Assembly (NCBI GenBank): GCA_021371795.1
Contig: JAJFVK010000008.1
Coordinates: forward strand, 1 to 64,000
Length of the DNA stretch: 64,000 nucleotides
Direction: 5' to 3'
Source: Planctomycetaceae bacterium
GTDB lineage: Bacteria > Planctomycetota > Phycisphaerae > Sedimentisphaerales > UBA12454
Shown: piece after piece, positions 53,061-62,076 of the stretch
Layout of the letters: each line of letters begins with the position of its first letter
Numbering within the stretch: position 1 is the first letter of the stretch
Position numbers and translations under genes: made by a program
The notes under the pieces: model-generated
What the model was told of the DNA's origin: nothing
Seen by the model: only the letters and a program-made list of their open reading frames with translations
The model's database searches: none

Positions 53061-53126
53061 GTGAAGTGTATCTCGTGAAGCGTATCTCGGTTTTTTTCGC
53101 TTCACGCTTCACGAAATACGAGATAC
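53061..53126. repeat. Nested inverted repeat (CGCTTCAC family)
   Basis: Outer arms GTATCTCG (53068-53075) and CGAGATAC (53119-53126), inner perfect arms CGTGAAGCG (53074-53082) and CGCTTCACG (53098-53106), with a T-run in the loop. It fills most of the gap between prfB and the DUF502 gene, and may end prfB transcription. Related sequence is at 38779-38801. Confidence 0.75.
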
Positions 53127-53143
53127 AAAATTAGGGAGCGAAT

Positions 53144-53683
53144 ATGAAACGATTAATAGGATATTTTCTTAAAGGGCTTTTGGTTTTTGTGCCGGCGGCC
53201 ATAACGGTTTTGATTGTTGTTTTTGTAATAAAAAAAATCGACAGCTTTTTGAATATTCCAATTCCGGGGCTTGGCTTGGTTGCCGCGATAGCGTTAATTA
53301 CGCTGATTGGTTTTCTGGCGTCTAATTATCTGGGCGGCAAATTGTTTGTTCTGATAGATAAACTTTTCGCTAAGCTGCCGGTCGTTAAAATGCTCTATTC
53401 GTCGATTCGCGATTTAATCAGCGCGTTTGCCGGCGAACGGAAAAGTTTCGATAAGCCGGTAATTGTCGAGATTACAGTCGGCGGGCCGAAAGCGGTCGGC
53501 TTTATTACGCAGCAGGATTTGGAATTTCTGGCTCTGCCGGGCAATGTCGCGGTTTATTTTCCGCAGTCGTACAATTTTGCCGGCTCGGTTTTGATTTTTC
53601 CAGCCGAAAGAGTTACACCTCTGAATATCGACAGCTCAAAAGCGATGGCGTTTGTCGTTTCCGGCGGCGTTTCAGGAAAATAA
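53144..53683 (+). CDS. DUF502 family membrane protein
   Basis: 179 residues. Two membrane helices (about 8-30, 43-63), then the IRDLISAFAGERKSFDKPVIVEI segment and FPQSYNFAGSVLIFP typical of DUF502. Inner-membrane protein of unknown function. GGGAGCG upstream of the ATG. Confidence 0.88.
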   Translation: MKRLIGYFLKGLLVFVPAAITVLIVVFVIKKIDSFLNIPIPGLGLVAAIALITLIGFLASNYLGGKLFVLIDKLFAKLPVVKMLYSSIRDLISAFAGERKSFDKPVIVEITVGGPKAVGFITQQDLEFLALPGNVAVYFPQSYNFAGSVLIFPAERVTPLNIDSSKAMAFVVSGGVSGK

Positions 53684-53800
53684 AAGCAAAGCAATCTCGT
53701 TTGTCATTCCTGTAAGACTTATAAATTGCGAAACTGCTTTAAAGCGAACAATTTGAGGTATATTACGTATTGTACAGCGGAATGGTTGTTATTTTGTTTG

Positions 53801-53829
53801 TTGACAATGTATAATTTTCCATATAAACT
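53801..53829 (+). promoter_or_regulatory. Promoter of the TIGR04255 trio
   Basis: TTGACA (53801-53806), 17-bp spacer, TAAACT (53824-53829). TATAAA at 53822 with 15-bp spacing, or TATAAT at 53810 with TTGTTA upstream, are alternatives. About 70 nt upstream of the first gene. Confidence 0.6.
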
Positions 53830-53897
53830 GTGCGCATGGATGAGTCGGTCTCTGGTGGTTAAAATTATGGAATTTTTTAATTGAGAATAATATAGTA

Positions 53898-54662
53898 ATG
53901 GCATCTATAAATTTTAATGAAGCGTTCCCGCATTTGTCCAAAGCTCCCATTGTTGAAGCTGTTATTGCTATTAGCTTTGCTCCCGATGTAGCTTGGAACG
54001 AAGCCAATTTACAGAGAGAATTAAAACAGCGTCTCCCAGATTTCCCCAAAGTTGAGTCTTTACATGCTGCCAGATATCAGTTGGATGTAGGTAAGCAAAC
54101 TAATTCCAAAGTGGAAAATTTTGGATGTGTCGGTTTCAAAGTATGTTCGATTGACGGATTGCATATTGCTCAATTTAATAAAGACGCTTTCGTTTTTAGT
54201 CGTTTGAATCCTTACCAAGATTGGGAACAGCTTAGTGGTGAAGCATTTCGGCTGTTGAGTGTTTACAATGAATTGATAAAACCTAAGAAAGTTATGAGAA
54301 TTGGTTTACGTTTCATAAATCGCATAACCATAAAGCAAGAAAAGGTTGAACTCGCGGATTATTACAAATATCCACCAGAATCATTAAAAGAATTGGATTG
54401 GGCACTCACCGGATATCTTCATCACGATTTGATGCAAGTTTCTGGAACAGCATATAGCGTGAATTTAATTAAAACCGTTCAGAATAATGTTCCTGGGGAA
54501 ATAGGTTTGATATTGGATATAGATGTTTTTATGCAGAATATGCAGGATTCATTTGTATATAATGAACGAAATGTAAAAGAGTGTTTGGAAGAAATGCGAT
54601 GGGTAAAAAACAAGATTTTTTTCGGTAGTCTAACAGACAAAACCATACAGGAGCTTAAATAA
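53898..54662 (+). CDS. TIGR04255 family protein
   Basis: 254 residues. HLSKAPIVEAVIAISF near the N-terminus, MRIGLRFINRITI in the middle and a C-terminal FVYNERNVKECLEEMRWVKNKIFF are features of the TIGR04255 family: sporadically distributed proteins of unknown function, often in two- or three-gene sets. No signal peptide or catalytic motif. Its stop overlaps the next start by 1 nt (TAATG), so translation is coupled. It stands alone among core genes, consistent with transfer. Confidence 0.75.
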   Translation: MASINFNEAFPHLSKAPIVEAVIAISFAPDVAWNEANLQRELKQRLPDFPKVESLHAARYQLDVGKQTNSKVENFGCVGFKVCSIDGLHIAQFNKDAFVFSRLNPYQDWEQLSGEAFRLLSVYNELIKPKKVMRIGLRFINRITIKQEKVELADYYKYPPESLKELDWALTGYLHHDLMQVSGTAYSVNLIKTVQNNVPGEIGLILDIDVFMQNMQDSFVYNERNVKECLEEMRWVKNKIFFGSLTDKTIQELK

Positions 54663-55138
54663 TGACCTCTATTACGATGCCATTGTCTATTTCTGGCTAT
54701 GCGGCGAGTCCAACCGGCGATTTTATTGATAAGGGAATAAAAAAGATTCGAGATATGTTGCAGAAATCGAACGCATTGGGAATTCCTGCAAGAGTTTTTC
54801 AGCAATTAGGGAATGTTTTTGAAGAATGTTCTTCTGATGGTTGGGATGGCGAGCAAGCAAAACCAATTTCTGGAGAGGTTGTGCGTTATGCTGAAAGATT
54901 TCTGAATTCATTACCTTTTGGTATGGAAGCTCCAGAAGTTGGTGCTGAACCAGATGGTGCCATAACTTTGGAATGGTATCGATCTCCGAGTAAAGTTGTA
55001 TCTATTAGTATTGATGATAGCGGTTGGCTGTATTTTGCTGCTATAATAGGCAATCGAAAAAGACATGGGGCAGATTTTGCGTTGTTAGGAATTTCAGACG
55101 ATTTGCTTGGTTTGATTTCACAAGTTGCCAAGGGATAA
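54662..55138 (+). CDS. Uncharacterised partner of the TIGR04255 protein
   Basis: 158 residues, no recognised domain. A helical N-terminus (KIRDMLQKSN, RVFQQLGNVFEECSSDGWDG) is followed by beta-rich sequence (GAITLEWYRSPSKVVSISIDDSGWLYFAAII). It is coupled to the upstream gene by a 1-nt overlap and to the downstream one with a 3-nt gap. Confidence 0.65.
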   Translation: MTSITMPLSISGYAASPTGDFIDKGIKKIRDMLQKSNALGIPARVFQQLGNVFEECSSDGWDGEQAKPISGEVVRYAERFLNSLPFGMEAPEVGAEPDGAITLEWYRSPSKVVSISIDDSGWLYFAAIIGNRKRHGADFALLGISDDLLGLISQVAKG

Positions 55139-55141
55139 GAA

Positions 55142-55528
55142 GTGGACTTTGTTGCTAACGATGAGCTTTTGGCAAGATATATTCTTCATTCGAATCGTGT
55201 TAGAGCCGATCGAACCGTTAAGCCGGATGCTTTTATACCGCCAGATAATTTAGAACTTTCAGTGACTCGTCATATAAATTTTACCGAAGATGACATCTGG
55301 AATGCAGGAAAAGAAGTTGCCAGGTGTAGCAGTCGCCGATTATATGGTCGGGCTGATGTAAAAACAGAACATTTAAAGAATAACAATCTTGATGTGAAAC
55401 CTCATCCAATCGAAAACAATCCCAATCATGCTAATATCATTGGTTGGCCACTTGAGAAAAATGCTAGAAAAATGATTGCTTTGGAAATAGCAAATGCTGC
55501 CCGTTTCATTGCTACCCCTGAAGTATAA
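55142..55528 (+). CDS. Uncharacterised third gene of the trio
   Basis: 128 residues from GTG 55142, with AGGGATAAG upstream. DELLARYILHSNRVRADRTVKPDAFIPP at the N-terminus (quoted in part), then NNPNHANIIGWP and KMIALEIANAARFI near the C-terminus. The N-P-N-H-A-N-I-I-G-W-P segment with acidic and His residues might be a small catalytic or binding core. No family name is offered. Confidence 0.65.
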   Translation: MDFVANDELLARYILHSNRVRADRTVKPDAFIPPDNLELSVTRHINFTEDDIWNAGKEVARCSSRRLYGRADVKTEHLKNNNLDVKPHPIENNPNHANIIGWPLEKNARKMIALEIANAARFIATPEV

Positions 55529-55651
55529 ATTTAGTAAGTAATAAAGTTCTAATGTTGTCCAGCTAATGACCACAATTTTTCGGTTTTATATTTGGTTTTT
55601 GCTGTTATTTCCCCACTTGCCAAAACCTCTTTTTCCGCTTATAGTTATGTT

Positions 55652-55740
55652 AAATTTAATCCGTGAAATTTGCGGAATCTGTGATTAAAATATAGTTATA
55701 AATGTTTTCTTTGTGACTTAATGCCTTTGTGGCTAATTTA
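55652..55740 (+). repeat. CTTTGTG/GTGGCTAA dispersed intergenic sequence
   Basis: Contains ATCCGTGAAA, ATCTGTGATTAAAAT, CTTTGTGACTTAATGCC and TTTGTGGCTAA. Close relatives occur at 34632-34664 and 39230-39313, each just upstream of a gene. Confidence 0.55.
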
Positions 55741-55749
55741 GGAGTAAAA

Positions 55750-57270
55750 ATGGCAAAGCAAATTATAAAGATTGATGTCAAGGCCGCCAAAGCGGATGTA
55801 ACGAAAATTAAAGTCGATTGTCTGGCTCTCGGCGTTTACAGCGATGATAAGAACAGCGATATTCTCAATACGCTCGACAAGAAACTTGGCGGGGCGATTG
55901 CGAATGTAAAAAAAATAGGCGATTTCAAAGCCAAGGCAAACAGCAGTATATTCATCTATACACAGGGCAAAATCGCGGCTGAAAGAATCCTGCTGGTCGG
56001 GTTTGGCGAAAAGAAAAAAGCGACGATGGATATTTTCCGCAGAGCATCAGCCAAAGCCGCTTACGAGGCGGTCGGCATAAGCGCGAAGTCTCTTGCGATT
56101 GCGATGCATTATGATGAGCCGAAAACAGATTATGAAAAATTAGGGCAGATTGTCGCCGAGGGTGTTCACTTCGGCGCATACAGATATGATGAATTTCTGA
56201 CGAACGGCGAAAACGGCAGAGCGGAAAAATTTTCAGCCCGTGTAATTTCTGATAATCAAGTTGTTGTGAAAAAATTACAGGCCGGTATCGAAGTCGGCCA
56301 GTTAATCGGCGGCGCGCAGAATTATTCGAGGACATTGTGCAATCGTCCTGCGAATTATGTTTATCCGCAGCAGCTTGCCAGTGAGGCAAAGAAAATGGCT
56401 TCTTCGGTTGGTTTGGGCTGTACGATTATCGACGACAAAAAAATGGCGAAAATCGGAATGAACGCTATTTTAGCGGTCGGCAAAGGCTCTATCAATAAGC
56501 CGAGAATGATAATTCTCAAACACACTGCCAAAGGCAGAGCCAGAAATTCTGCTCCGATTGCTATTGTCGGCAAGGCGATTACTTTCGACACCGGCGGTAT
56601 TAGTTTGAAGCCGGGCGCCGATATGCACGAGATGAAAATGGATATGACCGGCGGCGCAGCGGTGCTGATGACAATGCAAATTATCGCGAAACTGAAACTG
56701 CCGCTCAACGTTTATGGAATTATCTGTGCAGCGGAAAACAGGCCGGATGCTGCCAGCTATTTGCCAGGCGATATTATCACGACATACAGCGGAAAGACAA
56801 TCGAAGTGCTGAACACCGACGCAGAAGGCAGGGTTGTTTTGAGCGACGGTCTTGAACAGGCACGCAGATTAGGATGCAAAACCGCGGTGGATTTGGCGAC
56901 ATTAACCGGCGCCTGCGTTGTAGCGCTTGGCAAATCCAGAGCGGGCCTTTTCAGCAATGACGACAAACTTACCGAAAGACTCAAAGCCGCCGCTGCCGAT
57001 ACGGACGAGCCGTTGTGGCAGATGCCTTATGGTCAGGAATACATCGACGAGATTAAAGGCAAAATCGCAGACTTGAAAAATATCGGAAGCAGATGGGGCG
57101 GCGCTTGCAATGGCGCAGCCTTCATCGGCGAATTCGCGAAAGACATTGCATGGGCGCATTTGGACATTGCGGGCAAGACGGATATTTGCGATTCTATGAA
57201 AAGTTATACGCAGCCCGGCTCAATCGGATTCGGCGTAAGACTGCTGACCAGTTTCCTTATGAATTATTAA
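55750..57270 (+). CDS. pepA: Leucyl aminopeptidase (M17)
   Basis: 506 residues. Catalytic core with [16 protein letters not shown] (metal-binding Lys and Asp, about 275) and [14 protein letters not shown] (about 350, the M17 signature with Asp and Glu). A less conserved N-terminal domain (about 1-165). Removes N-terminal residues from peptides. Start at ATG 55750 with AGGAG 5 nt upstream; ATG 55729 is in frame but is repeat-derived sequence. Confidence 0.94.
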   Translation: MAKQIIKIDVKAAKADVTKIKVDCLALGVYSDDKNSDILNTLDKKLGGAIANVKKIGDFKAKANSSIFIYTQGKIAAERILLVGFGEKKKATMDIFRRASAKAAYEAVGISAKSLAIAMHYDEPKTDYEKLGQIVAEGVHFGAYRYDEFLTNGENGRAEKFSARVISDNQVVVKKLQAGIEVGQLIGGAQNYSRTLCNRPANYVYPQQLASEAKKMASSVGLGCTIIDDKKMAKIGMNAILAVGKGSINKPRMIILKHTAKGRARNSAPIAIVGKAITFDTGGISLKPGADMHEMKMDMTGGAAVLMTMQIIAKLKLPLNVYGIICAAENRPDAASYLPGDIITTYSGKTIEVLNTDAEGRVVLSDGLEQARRLGCKTAVDLATLTGACVVALGKSRAGLFSNDDKLTERLKAAAADTDEPLWQMPYGQEYIDEIKGKIADLKNIGSRWGGACNGAAFIGEFAKDIAWAHLDIAGKTDICDSMKSYTQPGSIGFGVRLLTSFLMNY

Positions 57271-57284
57271 AGGTATTAAAAAAA

Positions 57285-57857
57285 ATGGCAAAGAAAAAAA
57301 TAAATACCGCGCGAATTGAAAAAGCTGTTAAGGATATTCTTCTTGCTGTCGGTGAAAATGTGAATCGCGAAGGTATAAAGCAGACACCAAAACGTGTCGC
57401 CGCGATGTACACGGAATTGCTTGCGGGAGAATCTGAAAATCCAAAGCAATTTATAAAGAGCGTCTTCAATGAAAAATGCGATGAGATAGTTTTGCTGCGT
57501 GATATTCCATTTTACAGTATTTGCGAACATCATTTAATGCCGTTCATCGGCAAGGCTCACGTCGCGTATCTGCCGAGCGATTGTGTTCTGGGCGTTAGCA
57601 AACTGGCGAGGATCGTGGATTGTTTCGCACGCAGGCTTCAGGTTCAGGAAAGACTGACGGCGCAGATTGCCGATTTTCTGACCGAGAATTTGAATCCGCA
57701 GGGCGTTGCGGTTGTGATTGAGGCTTCGCATTCGTGTATGACGATTCGCGGAATTAAAAAGCCCGGCTCGGTTATGGTTACAAGCGCTCTTCGCGGAATA
57801 TTCAAAAAAGACCCGCGCAGCAGAGCTGAAGTTTTGAGCCTTATGCATAACGCTTAA
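57285..57857 (+). CDS. folE: GTP cyclohydrolase I
   Basis: 190 residues. [20 protein letters not shown] (Zn ligands Cys and His, about 80-95), [23 protein letters not shown], and [13 protein letters not shown] with the second Cys. Makes 7,8-dihydroneopterin triphosphate. Start is ATG 57285; the frame is open upstream inside pepA only as a shadow. AAAGG precedes it. Followed 2 nt later by the pterin-synthase-like gene. Confidence 0.95.
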   Translation: MAKKKINTARIEKAVKDILLAVGENVNREGIKQTPKRVAAMYTELLAGESENPKQFIKSVFNEKCDEIVLLRDIPFYSICEHHLMPFIGKAHVAYLPSDCVLGVSKLARIVDCFARRLQVQERLTAQIADFLTENLNPQGVAVVIEASHSCMTIRGIKKPGSVMVTSALRGIFKKDPRSRAEVLSLMHNA

Positions 57858-57859
57858 AA

Positions 57860-58660
57860 ATGCACCTGCTTTCACGACAAATTCGTTTCGCGATAGACCC
57901 GTTTACTGATTCGCAGCAGACAGGCAGCAATTCATATTGCGCAAAACCAACGGCGGAAGGTCTGGCGTTTTTTTTTACGCTGTATGTTGAACTCAAAAGC
58001 AATGTTAATAAAGATACCGGCTTTGTGGTCAACGTTGCGGAAATCGATAAAATCGTAAGAGGTAAAACCATCGGTCTTTTTAACGATTTTGTTGCTGATA
58101 AGTGTCATTCCCGCGAAAGCGGGAATCCAATTCAATTCGCGAAATTGCTCACGAAAGTCTGGCGGAAAATTGAAAATGATTTCCTGCCGGCAGAAATAAA
58201 TTCTCTTTCACTTGAATTAATGCCTGCGAGAAAAATTACCGTAAAAGAAAGGACAGGCGATATGCTTTATTTTTCTGAAAAATTTGAATTTGCCGCAAGT
58301 CATACTTTATGGAACACAAAATTTTCTGAAGATGAGAATTTCAAACTTTTCGGCAAGTGCGCGAACAAATGCGGACACGGCCATAATTATATTGTTGAAA
58401 TTACAATTAAAAAACAATCAGCGGGCAAACAAATTATTGCCGGCGATTATGAACGCATTGTCGATGAAAATTTTATCAGCGTCGTTGACCATAAAAATTT
58501 AAACGCCGATGTGGAATATTTTAAGAAGGCAAATCCTACGGTTGAAAACATTGCCGAATTTGCGTATAAAAGTCTGGAAGGGAAATTCAAGCCGGCAAAA
58601 CTCGACTGTGTAACCGTCTGGGAGAACGACAGGACGTTTTGCTGTTATCGAAATGAATAA
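57860..58660 (+). CDS. 6-pyruvoyl-tetrahydropterin synthase/QueD-like protein, duplicated domain
   Basis: 266 residues, about twice the size of a single QueD/PTPS. The N-terminal half (about 1-125) resembles a PTPS fold without the zinc His set; the C-terminal half (about 142-266) has FAASHTLWN and CGHGHNYIVEI, the three zinc-binding His, plus VDHKNLN. It follows folE directly, so it uses that enzyme's product, for queuosine or pterin synthesis. A palindromic repeat (58104-58128) is inserted in frame and encodes CHSRESGNP (residues 82-90). Its stop codon lies within a 66-bp repeat. Confidence 0.85.
   Translation: MHLLSRQIRFAIDPFTDSQQTGSNSYCAKPTAEGLAFFFTLYVELKSNVNKDTGFVVNVAEIDKIVRGKTIGLFNDFVADKCHSRESGNPIQFAKLLTKVWRKIENDFLPAEINSLSLELMPARKITVKERTGDMLYFSEKFEFAASHTLWNTKFSEDENFKLFGKCANKCGHGHNYIVEITIKKQSAGKQIIAGDYERIVDENFISVVDHKNLNADVEYFKKANPTVENIAEFAYKSLEGKFKPAKLDCVTVWENDRTFCCYRNE
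58104..58128. repeat. Palindromic repeat inserted in frame in the pterin-synthase-like gene
   Basis: Stem ATTCCCGC (58107-58114) and GCGGGAAT (58119-58126) with a GAAA loop: an 8-bp stem and a common tetraloop. The GTCATTCCCGC...GCGGGAATCC core matches a palindromic repeat known from many bacterial genomes, here read as protein C-H-S-R-E-S-G-N-P. Confidence 0.92.
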
Positions 58661-58720
58661 TACCAATTGGTATTATTACTCGCGCGTTGTGAGGTTTGCT
58701 AACTTCTTTGCCGGCTTCGC
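58655..58720 (+). repeat. 66-bp dispersed palindromic element, copy 2
   Basis: 58 of 66 bases identical to the minus strand of 31323-31388, ungapped. The first part is a perfect palindrome centred on CCAATTGG (arms extend to AATAATA/TATTATT). Bases 4-6 are the TAA stop of the gene at 57860. Confidence 0.88.
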
Positions 58721-58795
58721 TTTACCCCCCTGCGGGGACTGGCGCCGCGGATAAACGCACGAGTAATTTTTAGAATCCGTATAAGGGTAATGCCG

Positions 58796-61177
58796 ATGGT
58801 TGCAAAAAATGAATACCAACCGGAAGAGGTGATTGAACAACCGGGAAATCAAAGCCGAGGCTACTTAATTGCTGCACTTGCGCTGGCTGCATTTGCAATA
58901 ATCATGTTTGCAGATGTGCTTTTTAAAACCAATCCGCAGATTCTTTCATATCTCGGCAGCGATCTTTCAAAAGAATTTATCGACTGGCGTTGTTTTGGTT
59001 TTGAACAGTTAAGGCATGGAAATCTGGCACTATGGAATCCTCACGTGTATTGCGGCATTCCATTCTTTGGCGGGTTTCAATCGGCTCTTTTGTATCCGCT
59101 TAATTTTTTGTTTATGATACTTCCACCGGCCAGGGCTTTTAATGTAAGTATAGTGCTGCATATAATATTGACCGGTTTGTTTATGTTTCTCTGGGCCCGA
59201 CATCGCGGGTTAAAACCGCAGGCGTGCTTTTTCTCCGCAGTGCTGCTTATGTTTTGCGGGCCGTATTTTATGCATATTTGTGTCGGCCATGTATCTAATC
59301 TTTGTGCAATGGCGTGGGTTCCGCTTGTTTTTCTTTGCATCGACGGCATCTTCGATAAGCGTTCATTGAATTGGGTGATTACTGGTATAGCGGCTGTTTC
59401 AATGCTTATTCTGGCAGGCCATCCGCAATATGTGTTCTACACTGCCGTGACTGCCGCTGTTTATTGTATGCTGCTGCTGGTAAATCATCCGTATCGAATT
59501 CGTGTTTTGTCCCTTTTGGGGATTATGTGTGTTTGGGCCGGCCTGCTTGTTTCTGTACAGCTTTTGACAGGGTTGCAGGAATCAGCTTATTCAATTCGCG
59601 GTGATGAGGGACTGGGATTTAATTTTGCCGCCTTTTTTTCGTTTCCTCCGGAAAATCTTCTGACTCTAATTGCTCCTAATTTTTTCGGTTCGATTTCTGA
59701 CAACTCTTATTGGGGCAGATGTTACCTTTGGGAGATGTCGCTGTTTTTCAGCGTAACAGGATTTGTTCTTGCCATATACGGTCAGGTTTATGGCTCCGGC
59801 AGTCAGCGTCGCTATTGTATGACATTGATAATCGTATTATTTATTCTTGCGATGGGTGCGCATACGCCATTATTAAAATTTTTATACAACTTCGTACCGG
59901 GTTTTGATAAGTTTCGCGGCAATTCAAAATTTATTTTTCCCATGACAGTCTTTGCCGTGATGCTTTCCGGTATCGGGCTTCACCGGTTAATCACGTTAAA
60001 CAGTAAACCTTGCCTGCGGTGGATAATAGGCATTGGATTTGCGGGTATTTGTTTGTTTGCGGTAGCGGGTGCCATTGTCGGTTCAGTTTCAGAATACCGC
60101 GCAGATGGCTGGTGGCACGATTTTATGAAATTTGTACAATCTGCGGCAGCGGAATTTCACGAGTCGTATTGCGAATCTTCCTTATATGATAATTCCCGTT
60201 TTGTTTTTTTTGCAGCGTATCGGGCATCAATTTCATTAGTTATCGCCGCAGTAACACTGGTGCTTTTATCCTGCCTTTTTGCGTTGAAACGGCGATGGCA
60301 TTATGCGGTTTATGCAGTTATACTGCTTGCGATGTCTGAACTAATTATGTTTGCTTTTCCGCTTCGTCCGACATTTGATTCGGCAGCGATAAAAATGCCG
60401 CAGCAATTCCAAAAAAATATTCCCTCTAAAGGTGATTTTCGGATTCTTAATATGTTCGACAAAAATGCGGCGATGATAGATGGCATGTTCGATGTGTGGG
60501 GTGACGATCCGGGAATCCTGCGAAGATATGCTTATTTTATGGATTTCGCGGAAAATTTAGATCATGACGCAGTAACGAAAAGTTTTTCACATCGTTTCTT
60601 TTCGTTATTGCGGTTGCGATATGTGATTGTGCAGGAAAATAATCAGCCGCGTTTGCTGACATTAAGCAATCCGGTTCTTCCTCGTTTGACGCTGGTTCGT
60701 GATTTTCAGGTAATGAAGGACCGTGATGATATTCTGAATCTGCTGGCTTCGCCTGAATTTGACCCCAATCAAACTGTTATTCTCGAATCACAGCCGGAAC
60801 CTTTGCCGCAGCGGTCATGCACGTCATGCAATCAGGACACTGTAAAAATCATTGATGAATCGACTGACCATCTGACTATTGAGGCTGACATCAATAGTCC
60901 GGCAATTTTGCTTGTTACCGATGCGTATCACCCCAACTGGAAGATAACGGCGTTGGCCGGAAGCTCTCAATCAAAATATGAGCTGCTGCCTGCCGATTAT
61001 GTTTTGAGGGCGGTTCCGCTGGATAAAGGTGTGCACAGGTTTCGTATGGAGTACCGTCCCACAGTTTTTATTGCGGGTATGTGGATTTCAACTGTATCTC
61101 TTGCGGCTTACTTTCTTTTGTGTCTACAGAGATTGTATTCGTTATGCAAAAAAAGAAAAAATACTGAATTGCATTAA
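58796..61177 (+). CDS. YfhO-like multi-pass membrane protein
   Basis: 793 residues. A short cytoplasmic N-terminus, about 12-13 membrane helices (from about residue 25 to 560), and a soluble outer C-terminal domain (about 570-750) ending in another helix. Architecture and motifs (SDLSKEFIDWRCFGFEQL, GNLALWNPHVYCGIP) fit the YfhO/GT-C-type family, implicated in glycosylation of cell-wall or lipid-linked glycans. AAGGG is 8 nt before ATG 58796; ATG 58790 is too close. The 3' end overlaps the convergent kinase-like gene by 4 nt. Confidence 0.82.
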   Translation: MVAKNEYQPEEVIEQPGNQSRGYLIAALALAAFAIIMFADVLFKTNPQILSYLGSDLSKEFIDWRCFGFEQLRHGNLALWNPHVYCGIPFFGGFQSALLYPLNFLFMILPPARAFNVSIVLHIILTGLFMFLWARHRGLKPQACFFSAVLLMFCGPYFMHICVGHVSNLCAMAWVPLVFLCIDGIFDKRSLNWVITGIAAVSMLILAGHPQYVFYTAVTAAVYCMLLLVNHPYRIRVLSLLGIMCVWAGLLVSVQLLTGLQESAYSIRGDEGLGFNFAAFFSFPPENLLTLIAPNFFGSISDNSYWGRCYLWEMSLFFSVTGFVLAIYGQVYGSGSQRRYCMTLIIVLFILAMGAHTPLLKFLYNFVPGFDKFRGNSKFIFPMTVFAVMLSGIGLHRLITLNSKPCLRWIIGIGFAGICLFAVAGAIVGSVSEYRADGWWHDFMKFVQSAAAEFHESYCESSLYDNSRFVFFAAYRASISLVIAAVTLVLLSCLFALKRRWHYAVYAVILLAMSELIMFAFPLRPTFDSAAIKMPQQFQKNIPSKGDFRILNMFDKNAAMIDGMFDVWGDDPGILRRYAYFMDFAENLDHDAVTKSFSHRFFSLLRLRYVIVQENNQPRLLTLSNPVLPRLTLVRDFQVMKDRDDILNLLASPEFDPNQTVILESQPEPLPQRSCTSCNQDTVKIIDESTDHLTIEADINSPAILLVTDAYHPNWKITALAGSSQSKYELLPADYVLRAVPLDKGVHRFRMEYRPTVFIAGMWISTVSLAAYFLLCLQRLYSLCKKRKNTELH

Positions 61178-61971
61178 TACAGTTTTACTTTTCTTCTTGC
61201 TGAAAACTTCCTCGAGTATTTTTCCACTCTGCGAATTAGATTTTCAATTTCTCTTTGTTTTTTTTCATCGGCATAAGCTTCAATAAGCAGTTTTCGCAAA
61301 GGTTTGTCGAAATATTTGTCCAGCATACTGTGATGCAGCCTGCCGAGGTTTTCAACTTTTTCGCCTTTGTTCCACATATTTCTTTTCATTCTGTTCAAAT
61401 CTATAAACGCGAAATTATAATCGTTGTTTGCGTTTGGACTGATGAATATGTGCCAGACGTATAAATCCGGCAAACTGATTTGAGCATCGTGAATTTTTCG
61501 GATATTTTTCGCAAGCGAAATTATGATTTTCTCTTTTTCCAACTGCGGCAGCATTGCCCAGTTTTGCGCGACAAAATCCGTCAAACACTGTCCGTCAAGT
61601 TCCTGCGTTATGATAAATGATTTTCGTTCAATGCCGAGCAGAAGCTTTTCGCCATAACAGGCAAGCGTTGGTGCGCCAACGCCAACTTTGGCAAGGCGGC
61701 TGATGTTGCCCCATTCATAAGCGGCCTGACTGACAATTTTGCCGGTGTTCATAAACACAAAGAGCATATCCTTGAAGTGCGAATCGTGCAGCCGTTTGAG
61801 GAAAAACTTTTTTTCGCCGTCTTTTGTTTTAAACCGAAGTACGCTGACATTTCTTTTGGTGTTTTTGTTGATTTGCTGACCGTCGTCGCAATTATAAATG
61901 TCATCAAAGGTTTTCAGGCCCTTGTCGGCAAAAACCTGCTCGTATGAATCGGCAAAAAAAACTCTTTCCAT
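61174..61971 (-). CDS. Lipopolysaccharide kinase-like (WaaP/Kdo kinase family) protein
   Basis: 265 residues from ATG 61971, with AAGGA 5 nt upstream; the frame runs on to 62091 but without a ribosome-binding site. Kinase-like features: Lys in KKFFLKRL (about 57-64), SFIITQELDG hinge, and LPDLYVWHIFISPN ... FAFIDLNRMKRN (about 170-205), the WaaP catalytic and metal-binding pattern. Phosphorylates sugars of the lipopolysaccharide core. This suggests a lipopolysaccharide-containing outer membrane. Confidence 0.82.
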   Translation of the reverse strand: MERVFFADSYEQVFADKGLKTFDDIYNCDDGQQINKNTKRNVSVLRFKTKDGEKKFFLKRLHDSHFKDMLFVFMNTGKIVSQAAYEWGNISRLAKVGVGAPTLACYGEKLLLGIERKSFIITQELDGQCLTDFVAQNWAMLPQLEKEKIIISLAKNIRKIHDAQISLPDLYVWHIFISPNANNDYNFAFIDLNRMKRNMWNKGEKVENLGRLHHSMLDKYFDKPLRKLLIEAYADEKKQREIENLIRRVEKYSRKFSARRKVKLY

Positions 61972-62076
61972 AAAATCCTTAAAAAACACAATGCCGTATA
62001 TTCTATTGTATTGGCCGTAATTTTCAATCTCTATTTTTGCTTTGCTTTTTTGGGCGTTTTTAATTATTTTACTTTT

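Noticed and set aside
53061-53126. Simple transcription terminator after prfB
   Set aside because: The stems are long and nested with a related copy elsewhere, so it is described as a repeat; it may also terminate.
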